A stretch of DNA of 64,000 bases from Coprinus comatus (GCA_034638255.1 JAWPGT010000025.1:62001-126000); one strand, 5' to 3'; positions 1-12,202 are shown, counted from the first letter of the stretch. Notes: generated by a model not told the origin, from the letters alone. Program-made: numbers and translations.

Positions 1-14
1 CGATGCAAGTCTAA

Positions 15-1879
15 TCAAAAGCCGAAGTAGGGTTGGTGCGCATGAAGTACCCCTATTGCGGGACCATCATTACTGTCCGGTAATCCTTCAAAAGGTAGAC
101 ATATTGGTGATGCAGTAAAAGGTTGGTATTCAGGTGGATTTCTGAGTTCTACCAACATTCCTGTAGTCTCGCTTAGTTCTTTTATTGCTTCATAAACCCT
201 CTTGCGACCCTTTACCGAAGCAAACGTAATGGATGCTCGTCGCAGAGGCACCACTCTAGAGCCTGGATCTGGGGATGAACGAGCTTGTAAAAACTCCAGT
301 AAAGTAGATACTGTGAATTGTGCGCCTGTACAGTGGAATACTTCTAGTTTGGGACAAATTGGTGTTCTTTGAATAGATGTAGAAGTGCTGAATTCCTCCC
401 TGGTCTGGTAAACACCAAAGGGTACTGGTAGGATGTCATCAAAGTCAGACTCAATGGAAGTATCTGTCTCATATCCTTGGTCATGTCTCTTTCCCATCCC
501 TGCCAGTACATCAAAGTTCTTTGTGAATCTGGACAATTCTTCGTTGCCAAGAACGAAATGGTCATTGAAAGTCGGACCAAAATATATGGCTTGGGCATTG
601 ATCACCGGGCATGTTAAAGAGAGGCGTTTGAGCCCTGGAAATAGAGCCAAGATTTCCATCACATCGCTGTCCGTGAGTGACGCAGTATGTAACCGCAGTT
701 CTTCAAGTGGTTCGGCTATACGATTGCAGAAGGTAGCAAAGATTTCATTGAAGTAGATTCTTGATCTCCTAGAGTGTGAGACTCGACGCGAGTATCGCTC
801 ATATGATAGATGGTGCAGGTTGGGTGCACGAAGATTTCGAAAGAGGCTACAAGAGCTGAGCCGGTATGAGTCGACCACGGATAGGGATAGGAGTTTGTTG
901 AGAGAAATTTGTGGCAGCTCGTTTAAGGGGCTTAACGATGGGCGTGAGGGAAGCCTGATGCGTACATGCTGTAAACCGGAACATTTGGAAAGTGCCATCA
1001 TTAGAGTGTGGAGGGACCAAAATTGCTCATTTACTAAATCGAAGTGAGTCAGCTGAGACCAATTAACTGGTTGTTGCAGTACGCATGAACAACGCTGTGG
1101 AATAGATATCATGCGCAACCGTGGCGCCTTGAACAGCCCACTGGCACTTTTTGACAGAATACAACGATATTCGTCGTCACATCTCCCATCCAAGCCTGCG
1201 AAGCGGACCGATTCAAGTAGAGGTACATCCTTCGCTTGTATTTTCTCCAATAACTTTGGCCATTCACTGTAGCCGTACAGCTCTAAGCTTATCTTTCTCC
1301 ATCGTGGTGCAAAAGTGAGAAGAGTATTGATGTATTTTTCTGCCACGCCCGGAACACGTACTAAGGAGTTGTTGGCAAGCGTGGCGGACAAAGAGAGAGG
1401 GAGTATCCCAGAGCGTGAAATCCATTCTGCAACAGCTGCTCTCCGGGTTGCGTTGCTGCATACTGTACGGTAGTAGGAAGATGGGTTTTCGGGTATAACA
1501 ACGTGTATGGATGCCCAAAGGCTTGGAGTTGTGAGAGCAACCTCTCGCCAGTAACCACAAACTTGAATAAGTATCATTGGGCTTCAGCATTGCTCATCAC
1601 AGGATTGCGATCAAATGGTAGGCATTGATAGAATATCTCTCGAAGGATGTCGGGTGGAAGATGTCGAAATGGAGAAAGAAGGGCAGCATGGGCTTGAATG
1701 TCTTTGTCCAACCGTTCCTTCTTTTCCAAGAGTCGATCAAGAGCAGTTTCGAGCACTGTAATTTGTTCCTCGATGTCGCGAAGTTGCTGTCCAGGTTGTA
1801 CCAACGCCCTGTTAATTGCTGTAATTTGTTCAGCGTTTGGGATAGTGTTGGTGTTGATAAGGTCGGCCAGGGAGCGCAT
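15..1879 (-). CDS. F-box protein, reading frame broken by one base
   Basis: Probable substrate receptor of an SCF ubiquitin ligase. The N-terminal part (1879 down to about 1577) has a coiled-coil-like stretch (residues 30-65) followed by an F-box motif, LPPDILREIFYQCLP. The C-terminal part (about 520 residues, 1577 down to 15) is the leucine-rich, LRR-like region ending HAHQPYFGF. The two parts meet at an ATGA stop/start overlap at 1574-1577. The intact paralogue at 2739-4559 runs straight through the same point, so one base is missing here. With it the product would be about 621 residues against 606 for the paralogue. No intron is needed. Either an assembly indel or a young pseudogene. Confidence 0.75.
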
Positions 1880-2738
1880 GTGTGGAGAGAGGTGTGTTGA
1901 GTGTTAAGGTTGAGGCCGAATATGGGCGAGTCACTTACGACGGGTCGGAAGTTGAAACGTTGATCATTGATGCGGTGTAGGGGTTATTAATAGAATCTAC
2001 TTGCCTGATTTATTGTATGGAAGTTTCGAGTTCGGCGCATGGGTGAATTGAATGTTATCCACGTATTCTGGAGGTAATTAGTCCGAATCCTTGTCCTCCT
2101 TCCACCAAAGAGCTCTCCTGAGTCCTATCTCATCCGGGAACGAGTCAGCAGCATGACTCAAGCAACTTGAAAAGTCTCGCGTTACAGTCCTTGACCAGAC
2201 TTTTACTACCGGAAATACTTGTAGAGATAGTATCTAGATGGATCTGTAAGCTTCAGCTCTATTAAATACGTGCTAATTTATAGATAATTTCTGTCTTGAC
2301 TTCTCATAAGTAGAAGGTACTTTCAATGAACCCGTGTTTGTTGTGAAAGAAAATGTCGAGAAACCTATAGAAGGGTTGAATCTGGTTCATCTGCTCTCTC
2401 TCACTTAATTCCTTAACACATTACTGAGACGTCAAATTTAAAAATAACTATGACTTTGGACTTGATCAACTTATCCAAAAAATTCTTCTTTTTTTTTTTT
2501 TTTTTTTTTCAATCCTCTTATTTAGAACTATGAAAACGTCCGTCACGGGGATTACCCCCCTGGGAGGTAAAAATGATTCAAAAAAAAAAAAAACTATGAA
2601 GCCGAAGCCAAACCTTGCTTTTGAAATGCTGCTCCAACTTTAAATAAATCTTTCCATTCCGTTCACACTGTAACAAACGAGCGTCTATTACTCTCATCCA
2701 ACAAAGTACAAACTACAGGACAGTTACTAATCTAGTAA
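1880..2738. other. Spacer between tandem F-box genes
   Basis: No gene is seen. The stretch holds a long poly-T run near 2489-2509 and a poly-A run near 2580-2592 about 70 bases apart, each close to an 'aactatgaa' word. It must contain the promoter of the first F-box gene and the 3' end of the second. Confidence 0.5.
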
Positions 2739-4559
2739 TCAAAACCCAAAGTAGGACTGGTGAGCGTGAAACAATCTCATCCTGGCAATATCGACCTCTG
2801 GGAGTCCATAATAAGATAGACGCGTTATTGATTGAATAGGCAGTCCAACTGGAGGTTGTTTACTGAGCTCTACCACCATCTCTGTTTCATCATTCAACTT
2901 CCGTATTGCTTCATAAATATGTTTGTGATCTTCTACTTGAGAAAAGTTGACGATTACTCTCCGTAGTGGTTTCAGTCCGGAACTTGGAACTGGCGATGAA
3001 CGAGCTTGTAGAAACTCCAATAGGGCAGATAATGTGAACAGTGCGTTTATACAGTGGAACACCTCCAATTGGGGGCAAACTGGTGTTTTCGGGGAAGCCA
3101 TCATGGGTGTAGTGGTAGTAGTAGTGGTTTCATTATGTTCCGCAGGTATGTCTGTTTTACTTCCTTGATCCTCCATTACTTCATCAACCGATACATCCTT
3201 TGTGAATTTGGCCAGTAGTTCATCGCCAAAAACAAAATTTGGATGGTATGTGGCTAAATTTATCCTGTTCTTGGGACATATCAACGAGAGACGTTTGATA
3301 CTTGAAAACAAATACAGGAATCCCATTATGTCGCTGTCTGTCATTCTTCCAGTGTTTAGCTGTAACTCTTCAAGTGGCTCAACTAATTGATTGGAGAAAG
3401 CAACCAAAGCTCCATTGAAGTTGATTACTGATACTCCAGAGGAGGAGGCCCGACGTGGGCATAGTCGCTGATATGAAAGATGATGTAGATGAGGTGCGTG
3501 AAGTTTTCGGAAGAGGTGGGAAGAAAGGAGTTTGTATGAGTCGATGATAGATAGAAATATAAGTTTTGGAAGGAATAGTTGTGGTAACGCGCTTTCTGGA
3601 AACTCGACCATTGTCGTTGAAGAGCGCCATGGAAGCTTAATGCGCACATATTGCAATCCAACACATTGTGAAAGTGCCATCATTAGAGTTTGGACGGACC
3701 AGTGTTGCTCGTTTGCCAAATCGAAGTGAGTCAGCTGGGACCAATTAACTGGCATCCGCAGCCAGCAAGAGCATCGTTGTAGTACGGATATCATATGCAA
3801 CCGTGGTGCCATGAAAATCCCACTTCGCGATTTCGAAAAAATACAGCAATTTCCGTCATTACTGTAACCCGCAAAGCCTACGAGATGGATGGATTCGAGT
3901 AACGGAACATCCGCCACTTTAATTCTCTCCAAAAGCTTAGGCCATCCATCGTAGTCATACAATGCCAAGCTGATCTTTCTCCATCGCGAAGTAAATGGGA
4001 GAATCGTATCGACGTATTCGTCTGCCATGTCTTGAATACGTATACTATTGGCGAGACTGATGGATAAAGAGATTGGCAATATCCCTGAGCGCGAAAGCCA
4101 TGCTGTTACAGCCGCTATTCGAATCGAATGGTCGCATACTATGCGGTAGGTGTAGGAAGCAGGATTATCAGGTATAGCAACATGTAATGCCGCCCAAAGT
4201 TTTGGAGTTGTAAGCGCAACGTCTCTCCATTGACTACACACTTGAACAAGTACCATAGGTGCTTCGGCGTTGCTCATCACAGGGTTACGACCAAGTGGCA
4301 GGCAATGATAAAAGATCTCTCGAAGAATGTCGGGTGGAAGATGTCGAAATGGAGAGAGAAGAGCAGTATGAGCACTTATATACTTGCTTAACTGATCCTT
4401 CGCTTGTAAGAGTTGATTAAGAATGGTTTCTAGAGCTGTGATTTTTTCCTCGAGGATATGTGATCTTCGTGTAGGCTCTACTAATGCGTCGCCAATTGCT
4501 ACAATTTCTGCAGCATTTGGAATAGTATTGGTATCGATAAGTTCGGCTGGAGAGCGCAT
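2739..4559 (-). CDS. F-box protein, intact tandem paralogue
   Basis: Single-exon protein of 606 residues and a likely SCF substrate adaptor. The N-terminus (MRSPAELIDTNTIPNA) and C-terminus (HAHQSYFGF) match those of the neighbour at 15-1879, so the pair arose by tandem duplication. A predicted coiled coil (about 30-65) precedes the F-box motif LPPDILREIFYHCLP at about 78-92. The rest is leucine-rich with irregular repeats, as in mushroom F-box proteins that bind targets through LRR-like domains. A Thr run (TTTTTTTP) lies near residue 470 in a variable linker. The start chosen is the ATG aligned with the paralogue's start. Confidence 0.85.
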   Translation of the reverse strand: MRSPAELIDTNTIPNAAEIVAIGDALVEPTRRSHILEEKITALETILNQLLQAKDQLSKYISAHTALLSPFRHLPPDILREIFYHCLPLGRNPVMSNAEAPMVLVQVCSQWRDVALTTPKLWAALHVAIPDNPASYTYRIVCDHSIRIAAVTAWLSRSGILPISLSISLANSIRIQDMADEYVDTILPFTSRWRKISLALYDYDGWPKLLERIKVADVPLLESIHLVGFAGYSNDGNCCIFSKSRSGIFMAPRLHMISVLQRCSCWLRMPVNWSQLTHFDLANEQHWSVQTLMMALSQCVGLQYVRIKLPWRSSTTMVEFPESALPQLFLPKLIFLSIIDSYKLLSSHLFRKLHAPHLHHLSYQRLCPRRASSSGVSVINFNGALVAFSNQLVEPLEELQLNTGRMTDSDIMGFLYLFSSIKRLSLICPKNRINLATYHPNFVFGDELLAKFTKDVSVDEVMEDQGSKTDIPAEHNETTTTTTTPMMASPKTPVCPQLEVFHCINALFTLSALLEFLQARSSPVPSSGLKPLRRVIVNFSQVEDHKHIYEAIRKLNDETEMVVELSKQPPVGLPIQSITRLSYYGLPEVDIARMRLFHAHQSYFGF

Positions 4560-5035
4560 GCGTGAACCATTAACTTTGAAGTCGGGAAGGAGTCAGGGCG
4601 AAGATGTCAAACGGGCTCAACCGATGGATTTGATGAGGAGCTACAGCCTATCAATAGCCTAATATTAATGATCATGATGTTACAATGATTTTGTTAGGAA
4701 TATACTGCAAATTTTATTGGTCCAGTCTCACTGTATATTTAGTAGCATATTCGAAACTTACGTGGTTAACTCATGGTTAATACAGAAAGCGTACGACCCT
4801 AGCCCTGTACTCACCTTCAGTGCGTGACAACTTGGGAATGGGAGTCACTGTCTCACAGACTAATGTGACGCTCAACTTATTTATAGCGCCTCACCCAAAC
4901 CTTACCGAAACTATACTTACCTCGTGTTTATCGCGTGCTTACAAGTTACTTTGACATGTTAACACAGGACACAGGGTGTCGTTTACCATTTGTTGTGGGA
5001 TACAAGGGTAAAGATATGCTGAAGATATTACTAAT
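4560..5035. other. Spacer upstream of the F-box gene
   Basis: AT-rich, with no convincing open frame. It contains the promoter side of the minus-strand F-box gene and the left flank of the F-box relic that follows. No repeat or RNA gene is recognised. Confidence 0.4.
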
Positions 5036-6000
5036 ATCTTTAGCCAGGTCCAATCCATTATATAATAGGTAAATTCCGAGAAAATAAGGGAACTGAAAAT
5101 ATTTTCCTCGCACCTTCTGTTGATATCTACCATCACCAGGAAATGTGTCAATCTCGAGGGAACTTATAATATCAAAATCCGGACGCCATGATATCAACCT
5201 TGAAAACCAACTTCGCCTTCACACAACTCAGTTTGAATCTGAGTTGTTGTCTCCCTGATACAGATATTCTCCTTGCTTCTACCCCAAACATTACAACACT
5301 CAAACTGAAAGAGTTGACTGATCTTTCTCTCTTTGTATTGTTATACTTGCTCAATGAAAACACCCCCTTATCAAAATGTACCTCTCACTCGACAATGTTC
5401 ATGTTTATCAAGGCATGTCAGTAACAGTTGATCGTCTTCAGACAACTCCATCTGGAGGTAGGAGATATTTGACACTCTACCCATATCTATTCGACACTTG
5501 AAATTTTCTGCTCTCCAAAACTTGATACTGGACATACGTGTTGATGATCATCACACGCCCCCAAGCTTGGAGAGCATTCCTCGACTATTCCAATCCCTTC
5601 CATAAACCTCTGTCACTCTAGATCTCAGAAATCATAACTTTAATAATTTGGAATGTCGTTTTCGAGCACAGGAATTGGCTTTATTTTCTTGATTGCCTTT
5701 TCAAAAATTTAGATCAAAAAGTTACAACACTTCATATAATCTCAATGGATTCTAATCCTTTAAAAGAAATCTTCAAATTACTATGTGAAGTCAACAGATG
5801 TCTGGTTCGATTCTCTTTTGGATATGTTTGAAAACTAGAAAGCCTAGATTGGTAGAATCTTTCTGTTTGGAAATGTTCGGTGAATGTGGATAGTATAACT
5901 ACAGTATATAAAAAGATCTCAAAGATTTAGTAGCACAGTTACTAGTAGTTGATGAAGGGTGTAAATTGTTGTTTTCAATTTCTCAAAACATGTTACGCCA
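5036..6000 (+). pseudogene. Decayed, 5'-truncated F-box gene copy
   Basis: Reading the plus strand in shifting frames gives stretches collinear with the intact minus-strand F-box gene at 14852-16354. From about 5070, NSEKIRELKIF parallels its NSQKIGKLKIF. From 5188, LPDTDILLASTPNITTLKLK parallels LPGTHLLLPSTPSVTTLKLK. Near 5535, DIRVDDHHTP is identical. Near 5830-5990, ENRKPRLVESFCLEMFG and the C-terminal tail match. Several stops and frame changes interrupt it, and the N-terminal third with the F-box is missing. This is a dead duplicate, not a coding gene. Confidence 0.85.
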
Positions 6001-6385
6001 TTCCATCCTATAATAAATATACTTTATTATGGTCCTGTAGTACTATCCGATCATTATTAGCCAGTTATCAGTAGAATATATAACTCAGACAAATCCAGAG
6101 ATTATGAGAACGTTTCGAGTGTTTAATGATTTAATGACTCTTGGAGAGAAGTGTAGACCAGCGATATTGATATGTATTCTCCGAATTGTTCCTCACGCTC
6201 AAAACTACTGAGACTTCTTCGACAAGGTTGGTATCAGCAACCGATTCATTATAATGAAATGAAAAAAAAATAAGTTTCCGGTGTAGGGTATACAAGCAAA
6301 GCAAAGCAAGTGCGATAACAACAAAGTCCAACCCAGGTGTATGTGAAAAAAAAAAATCTAAGAGAGAAAAAAAAACGTAAAAGAC
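6001..6385. other. Spacer between F-box relic and Cys-motif gene
   Basis: AT-rich, with short A-runs (near 6260, 6350 and 6368). It serves as the 3' flank of the minus-strand gene that follows. Nothing else is recognised. Confidence 0.4.
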
Positions 6386-7438
6386 TCAGTCTTCAACGTC
6401 ACCATCACCATCACCCTCAACATCACCCTCAACATCAACTCCACTATCCTCAAATTCATCTTCCTCTTCCTCATCATCACTAAAACATAATTGTGCAAGA
6501 CCTAAATCATCGAGTCTTGTCATTTTCACCATCATTTCCAAACTACGACTGAGATCACTATGAGTTGTTCCATCTCCTGGTCCATTAAGAAGTGACCAAG
6601 AAGTTTCATCTATTTCTTCACATGTACGTCCCCATGCTGATTGAATTGCTCCTGGATAATTAAATGCAGAAAGGATAAAACAAACAGGTGAACCTAGAAC
6701 AAAAAAAAAAAATACATGTTATTCTCTATCGAATTGATGAGGAGAGACCGAAGAAGACTTACATAGTCCACTGATTTCCTGTTCACGATATAGTCGAGGA
6801 TCTGGTTTAGTCGGAGGAGTAGTAGTAGATTGATCAAGATCCAAAGCTAAATGTTCAGCCAGAGTATCTCCAAGACGATATAATCGTTGACAAGCAGGAC
6901 ATATACGACTTGTAGCTCGACTTTTATTGTACCAAAGAATCTTTAATTTAATTTAATATGAATAGGGGTTATGGATTAGAAGAGGTAATTAAAAAATACG
7001 TACAAGAGCGAGTTCTTCTGGGAGGACAGTTCGAATCATCTCCAAGACTTCGTCTTGTGCAAATTCTGCGCATAGGGGTATCTGTTTGTGATTTAGTATT
7101 TTTGGGATTAGTATCAGTGATTAATGACGTACATCTAGAGCTGGTGGTTGAGCAAAGAACTTTGATTCTAGAAAAGCCTTTGCGTCTCGTACACGAGGAC
7201 CATTTCCAGGATCATATATGAATGGTTTTTCTGGAATGACTACCTGTTCTACTGGAGTGATGTACTCTTTAATGACTGGACAATAGTCATCTGCACGAAT
7301 ATGAAATGGTGGAGTTAAGAGTGGGATGTCGGGTGTTGGTGAAGAAGAGGGTGGTGGAGTTGGAGGACGTTGTATACGCTGTTGTTGTTTCTTCTTATTA
7401 GCCTTTCGCTTCTTCTTATTGTTAGCAGGCCCAGGCAT
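6386..7438 (-). CDS. Small conserved-looking protein with one CxxC motif, unknown function
   Basis: Four exons (7133-7438, 7004-7081, 6763-6940, 6386-6693) splice in frame to 289 residues with GT-AG introns. The N-terminus is very basic (MPGPANNKKKRKANKKK), a likely nuclear or nucleolar signal, followed by a Pro/Ser-rich segment. The middle holds RICPACQRLYRLGD, a single Cys-x2-Cys that could be half of a metal site, and a compact block with Trp and Cys residues. The C-terminus is strongly acidic (DDEEEEDEFEDSG then a Val-Glu-Gly-Asp repeat). I do not recognise a family. It is transcribed divergently from the leucyl-tRNA synthetase gene. Confidence 0.8.
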
Positions 7439-7668
7439 AATGTTTGTGAAAGGAGGTGTGACGGCGGAAAGACGCGTCTGTCACTTTACACGTGATTCGT
7501 GGGCTTATCTTATCTTGATTACGCAGGATTAGTTTTTGTCAGCGTGACTCGGGATGAATCTCAGCCATTGGCCAAAACTGCAAACTGATTTACTCGATAC
7601 AGAAGTACGCATCTGCGCTTAGCCGCTCTCTTCCTCTCCACCGTCCACCGTCCTCCAGGGCCTACGCA
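7439..7668. promoter_or_regulatory. Shared divergent promoter region
   Basis: 230 bases separate the start codons of the minus-strand Cys-motif gene and the plus-strand leucyl-tRNA synthetase. The part nearest the synthetase is pyrimidine-rich (CTCTCTTCCTCTCCACC), as is common before housekeeping starts in fungi. No TATA box stands out. Confidence 0.5.
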
Positions 7669-10600
7669 ATGGCACAGACAATAGAGCTCGCCCAGGTACC
7701 TTCTCTCTACCTTTGTTTCCCTCTCGTCACTCACCTATAACAGACAGGGAAACGAGACTACCTCAAGTCTCTGGAAAAGACTTACCAAGATCGTTGGCAA
7801 TCAGAACATTTGTTCGATATCGATGCACCTACACAGGAGGAGACTGCTGGAATGTCAGTTGTGGATATGAAGCAAAAGTATCCAAAATGGTTTGGAAACT
7901 TTCCTTTCCCTTATATGAATGGAAGTCTTCATCTTGGTCATGCTTTTACCATTTCAAAAATCGAGTTTGCTACCGGTTATGAACGTATGCTTGGAAAGCG
8001 CGCTTTGTTCCCTCATGGTTTCCATGTCACTGGTATGCCTATCAAGGTACGTTTATAACTTATTCCTATAAATCATCCCTTTTGCTTACATTTTATATTT
8101 ATAGGCTTCTGCCGACAAAATCATTCGCGAAATCAAATTATTCGGTGAAAACTTTGAAAACTACGAAACAGTTCAGGCAGAACTCGATCGTGCAGCAGAG
8201 GCAGAGGAGGAGAAGGAAAATGCTGCAACTGGAGACAAGTCAAAGGCAAAGAAGGGTAAACTCGTCACAAAAGATGCTGGCCTTCAATATCAATTCCAAA
8301 TCATGGAATCCATCGGCGTACCTCGTAACGAAATCAAGAAATTCGTAGACCCTCAACATTGGCTCACATATTTCCCTCCCATTGCATTGCCGACAATAAC
8401 GCTTTTGGTTCTCGTATCGATTGGAGAAGAACTTTCCTTACCACAGAGGCTAATCCATACTTTGACTCTTTCGTTCGCTGGCAAATTAATAAACTCTACA
8501 AGCTTGGAAAAATCAAGTTTGGAGAGCGTTATACGATTTACAGTCCCAAGGATGGTCAACCATGTATGGACCATGATCGTGCAGATGGTGAAGGATTTGG
8601 ACCTCAGGAATATACTGGTATTAAGATGGAAGTTGCTCAATGGAGTCCTGCTGCCGAGCAGGAAATCGCATCCAAAGTTGGCAACCGAAAAGTCTTCTTG
8701 GTAGCTGCTACTCTCCGTCCCGAGACCATGTATGCGCCTTTTCTACTTCTAACTCGTACTGTATATGCTAATGAATTCTATAGGTATGGCCAAACGAACT
8801 GCTTCGTCGGTCCTGATCTCAAGTATGGTGTATTCGCTGCCAATGACAAAGAAGCATATGTATGCACACTCCGTGCTGCTCGTAATATGGCATTCCAAGG
8901 CATTATCACTCCCCGTGGTCACATTGAACAATTGGCTGAACTACGAGGTTCGGCTATCGTCGGATCCAGAATCAAAGCTCCTTTCGCTATTCATCCCGAA
9001 GTCTACGTTTTACCTATGGAGAGCGTTATTCCTACCAAGGGTACCGGTGTCGTTACATCCGTACCCTCGATTCTCCCGATGATTATGCTACTCTTATGGA
9101 CCTTCGTAAGAAGGCTGAGTATTACAAGATTAACCCTGAATGGGCCGCTATTGATCCTGTTCCGGTACTCACAACACCTACCTATGGCGAACTTACCGCA
9201 CCTGCTCTTGTCAAGAAACTCAAGATTCAATCCGCAAAGGATGCCAAGCAACTCGGTGAAGCAAAGGAAATCGCATATAAGGAGGGTTTCTTCAATGGTA
9301 CCATGATCGTTGGCGAATATAGTGGTTTACCTGTTCAGGAAGCTAAACCTAAAGTTCGAGAGAGTATGATTAAAGCTGATTTGGCATTCCCTTATGCTGA
9401 ACCTGAAGGATTGGTAATTTCACGTTCGAATGATGAATGTGTTGTTGCTTTGATGGATCAATGGTATTTGGATTATGGAGAGACGGAATGGAAGAAACAA
9501 ACTGAGGCTTTGTTGGCTAAGATGAATACTTATACTGATGAAACTAGGAATGGGTTTGAGAAAACTTTGGATTGGTTGAATCAGTGGGCTTGTGCTAGGA
9601 GTTATGGGTTAGGTTCGAAGTTGCCTTGGGATCAGGAATTTTTGGTTGAATCGTTGAGTGATTCGACGGTTTATATGAGTTATTATACTGTTGCGCATTT
9701 GTTGCATGGTGAGTGTTCTTGGATTTCTTTTGATATATATTGGTTTATAGAGAACTGATATATTTGTCGTGTTACTTATAGGTGGTGATCTTACTGGATC
9801 TAAACCTGGACCTCTAGGAATTACACCGGAACAAATGACAGATGAAGTTTGGGAATATATTTATTGTGATGGACCATGGCCATCATCGTCATCCTCAATA
9901 CTCGATAAATCAAAAGCAGACCAATTAAAACACGAATTCAACTACTTTTATCCATTCGACATACGATCCTCAGCAAAAGATTTAATTCCAAATCATTTAA
10001 CATTTGCACTTTATAATCATGCGGCGATATTTCCTGAAGAAAAATTTCCTTTGAGTATGAGAACTAATGGACATTTGATGTTGAATGGAAAGAAGATGAG
10101 TAAGAGTAAAGGGAATTTTTTGACACTGAGAGAGAGTATTGAAAAGTTTGGAGCGGATGCTACTAGATTGAGTTTGGCAGATGCTGGAGATGGAATGGAA
10201 GATGCGAATTTTGAGGAGAAGAGTGCTAATGCTAATATTTTGAGGGTTCATACGCTTTTGGGTTGGTGTGAGGTGTGTTTTTTTTTTTTTCTCGTTTTTG
10301 ATTGTTGATAATTTTGTCCGTTTATAGGAGATTGTTAAGGATACGGGATTGAGGAAGGGCCCTAGAAATTATCATGATAATCTGTTTGAGAATGAGATTA
10401 ATGAGTTAATTAATATTACTCAGAGTCATTACGAAGCGTATGTTTCCTTTCCTTTCTTTTTTCCCTTCCCTCCCCATTCCATCAATTAATTTACCTCTTC
10501 TCTTCATAACAGTACCAACTACAAAGACGCCTTAAAATATGGATTCTACGAACTTCAAATCCTACGAGATTGGTATCGGGAAGTAACATCAGACGTAGGA

Positions 10601-11443
10601 ATGCATGATGAATTGATAAAATATTGGATCAAAATCGCAGCATTGTTGATTACTCCTATTGCTCCTCATTTTGCTGAACATATTTGGAGTTCGATTCTTA
10701 AAGTTTCGGATAAATCGATTCAATTAGCTAGGTGGCCTACACCTGAAAAACCGGTTGATAGAGTTTTATTGGAGGTTTCGGAATATATGAGAGGGACTGT
10801 TAAGAGTATTAGAGATGCGGAGGTTACTTTACAAAAGATGCAAGCTAAGATGAAGGGTAAGAATGTGAAGAAAGGCGGAAGTGGTGCTGGTGCTGGTACT
10901 GGTGCTGGAGAAGTTAAGGAAGAAGTGGAATTGTTTGATCCGAAGAAGAAAAAGGCTGTTAGACTTTATGTTGCAACTGAATTCCCGGAATGGCAGAATG
11001 TTTGTGTTGAGATTGTTAAGGAAGCGTATAATGAGGAAAAGGAAAGGGTTGATGATGGTTTGGTTAGAGAGTTGTTGGTTAAGAAGGGTTGATTAAGGAT
11101 AAGAGGGCTATGCCTTTTATTCAAGCTTTCAAGGTTCGTTTTCATAACTTATCTTATATATATATATATGTTCATTTAATTCCTGACAACTTTCTTGTAG
11201 AAACGAATGACCCAGTATGGAGCACAAACAGCATTCAAGAGAACTTTACCATTTTCAGAAACGCAAGTTCTTGAAGAACTTGTTCCATATCTTAGGAAAT
11301 CAATTGGATTGGAAGAGTTTAAGGTGTTTAGTGTTGATCAAGCTTTACAAGGATTGGAACATGGGATGCATGGATTTACGAAATCGTTGATTGTGGCTGC
11401 TGAACCTGGAAGTCCAGGGATTGAGTATAGGAATGTTGTTTGA
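7669..11443 (+). CDS. CDC60: Cytosolic leucyl-tRNA synthetase, three frame breaks
   Basis: Charges tRNA-Leu with leucine in the cytosol (class Ia synthetase). Eight exons: 7669-7695, 7744-8046, 8105-8729, 8784-9708, 9782-10272, 10328-10437, 10513-11133, 11201-11443. The HIGH-type motif is in PYMNGSLHLGHAFT, the editing domain follows (VAATLRPETMYGQTN), and the KMSKS motif is in GKKMSKSKGNF. A Lys/Gly/Ala-rich linker and the fungal C-terminal domain end the protein. Exon phases close only if one base is added near 8381-8386, 9067-9071 and 11086-11090, giving about 1115 residues, close to yeast Cdc60. Each break lies inside family-conserved sequence with no stop codons around it. As the enzyme is essential, assembly error is likelier than inactivation. 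Confidence 0.9.
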
Positions 11444-12193
11444 GAGGAGTTTTTTTTTCTTTGTGTTATTGGATTTTTTTTGCTTTTTTTTTCTGGAATG
11501 AATTGAGTTTTTCTTATCTATACATATCTGAAAGCTTACCTCCTCCTCGGTTATCCCATTCATCGACGTCCTGTGTACGGAGCAATCTGGTCCGAATTTG
11601 GTTTTTAGCGGAAGGGACTGTTTGTCCCCTCCCAACGGACCAGCTTCTCCGGCCGGGCCTCCCGGAATAAATATAGCAAACATACCGGGCCGGTTAAATT
11701 GCCAAGTTCTATAACCGACCCCGCACCCGCGACCTTTCTCCACACCCCATGGTTCTGATTCTCTTACCCCATAATCACAAGTTGTAGATGGTTAAACGTG
11801 CTCATATCCCAGACCTATTAAAAACCGCAAACTTGAATATATGTGGATAAAATTCGGAGCAAAAGGACGGACGATCTCCTTGAATTTTCTAACTTCTTTG
11901 TAGTAATCGGAAAATAGGGAAAGGTTGTAAGGTATACCTACGGTACAAAATGTGAATATGTGTTCTCTAACCCCACTCCTTCTCCCCTTCTCCGCATGTG
12001 TGCAGGTTAAGGTATTGTTCAGCTGACCTATCTTTTTGGTCTTGGGAGAGAGCGGTTAATTTTCGGAGGTGGGAGATTTCAATATGAATTATGATTCAAG
12101 TGATGTGCTTTGGATCTTTTGGTGTATTTCAGTTTCAGGCTTGGGCTTCTCTTGTTCCGGAGGTGGGGTGTCCGGGTGTTGACGTTGAGATGA
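11444..12193. other. Spacer before the GH28 gene
   Basis: A T-rich 3' flank of the synthetase is followed by about 600 bases without a credible gene. Frames here lack homology or codon structure. The right end is the promoter of the GH28 gene. Confidence 0.4.
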
Positions 12194-12202
12194 TATATAA
12201 AG
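12194..12202 (+). promoter_or_regulatory. TATA box of the GH28 gene
   Basis: TATATAAAG lies 89 bases before the preferred GH28 start codon, so transcription would begin around 12225-12235. The position fits a regulated secreted-enzyme gene. Confidence 0.55.

Noticed and set aside
1574..1577. ATGA stop/start overlap as a translational coupling signal in the F-box gene
   Set aside because: Reinitiation at such overlaps is not usual for fungal nuclear genes, and the intact paralogue shows a continuous frame.
8105..8729. A short intron as the cause of the frame change near 8383 in the synthetase
   Set aside because: No GT-AG pair fits, and the residues on both sides are adjacent in known synthetases, leaving a one-base gap as the simplest reading.
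11345..11743. Open minus-strand frame overlapping the end of leucyl-tRNA synthetase
   Set aside because: It overlaps the conserved last exon of the synthetase on the other strand, and has no recognisable domain.
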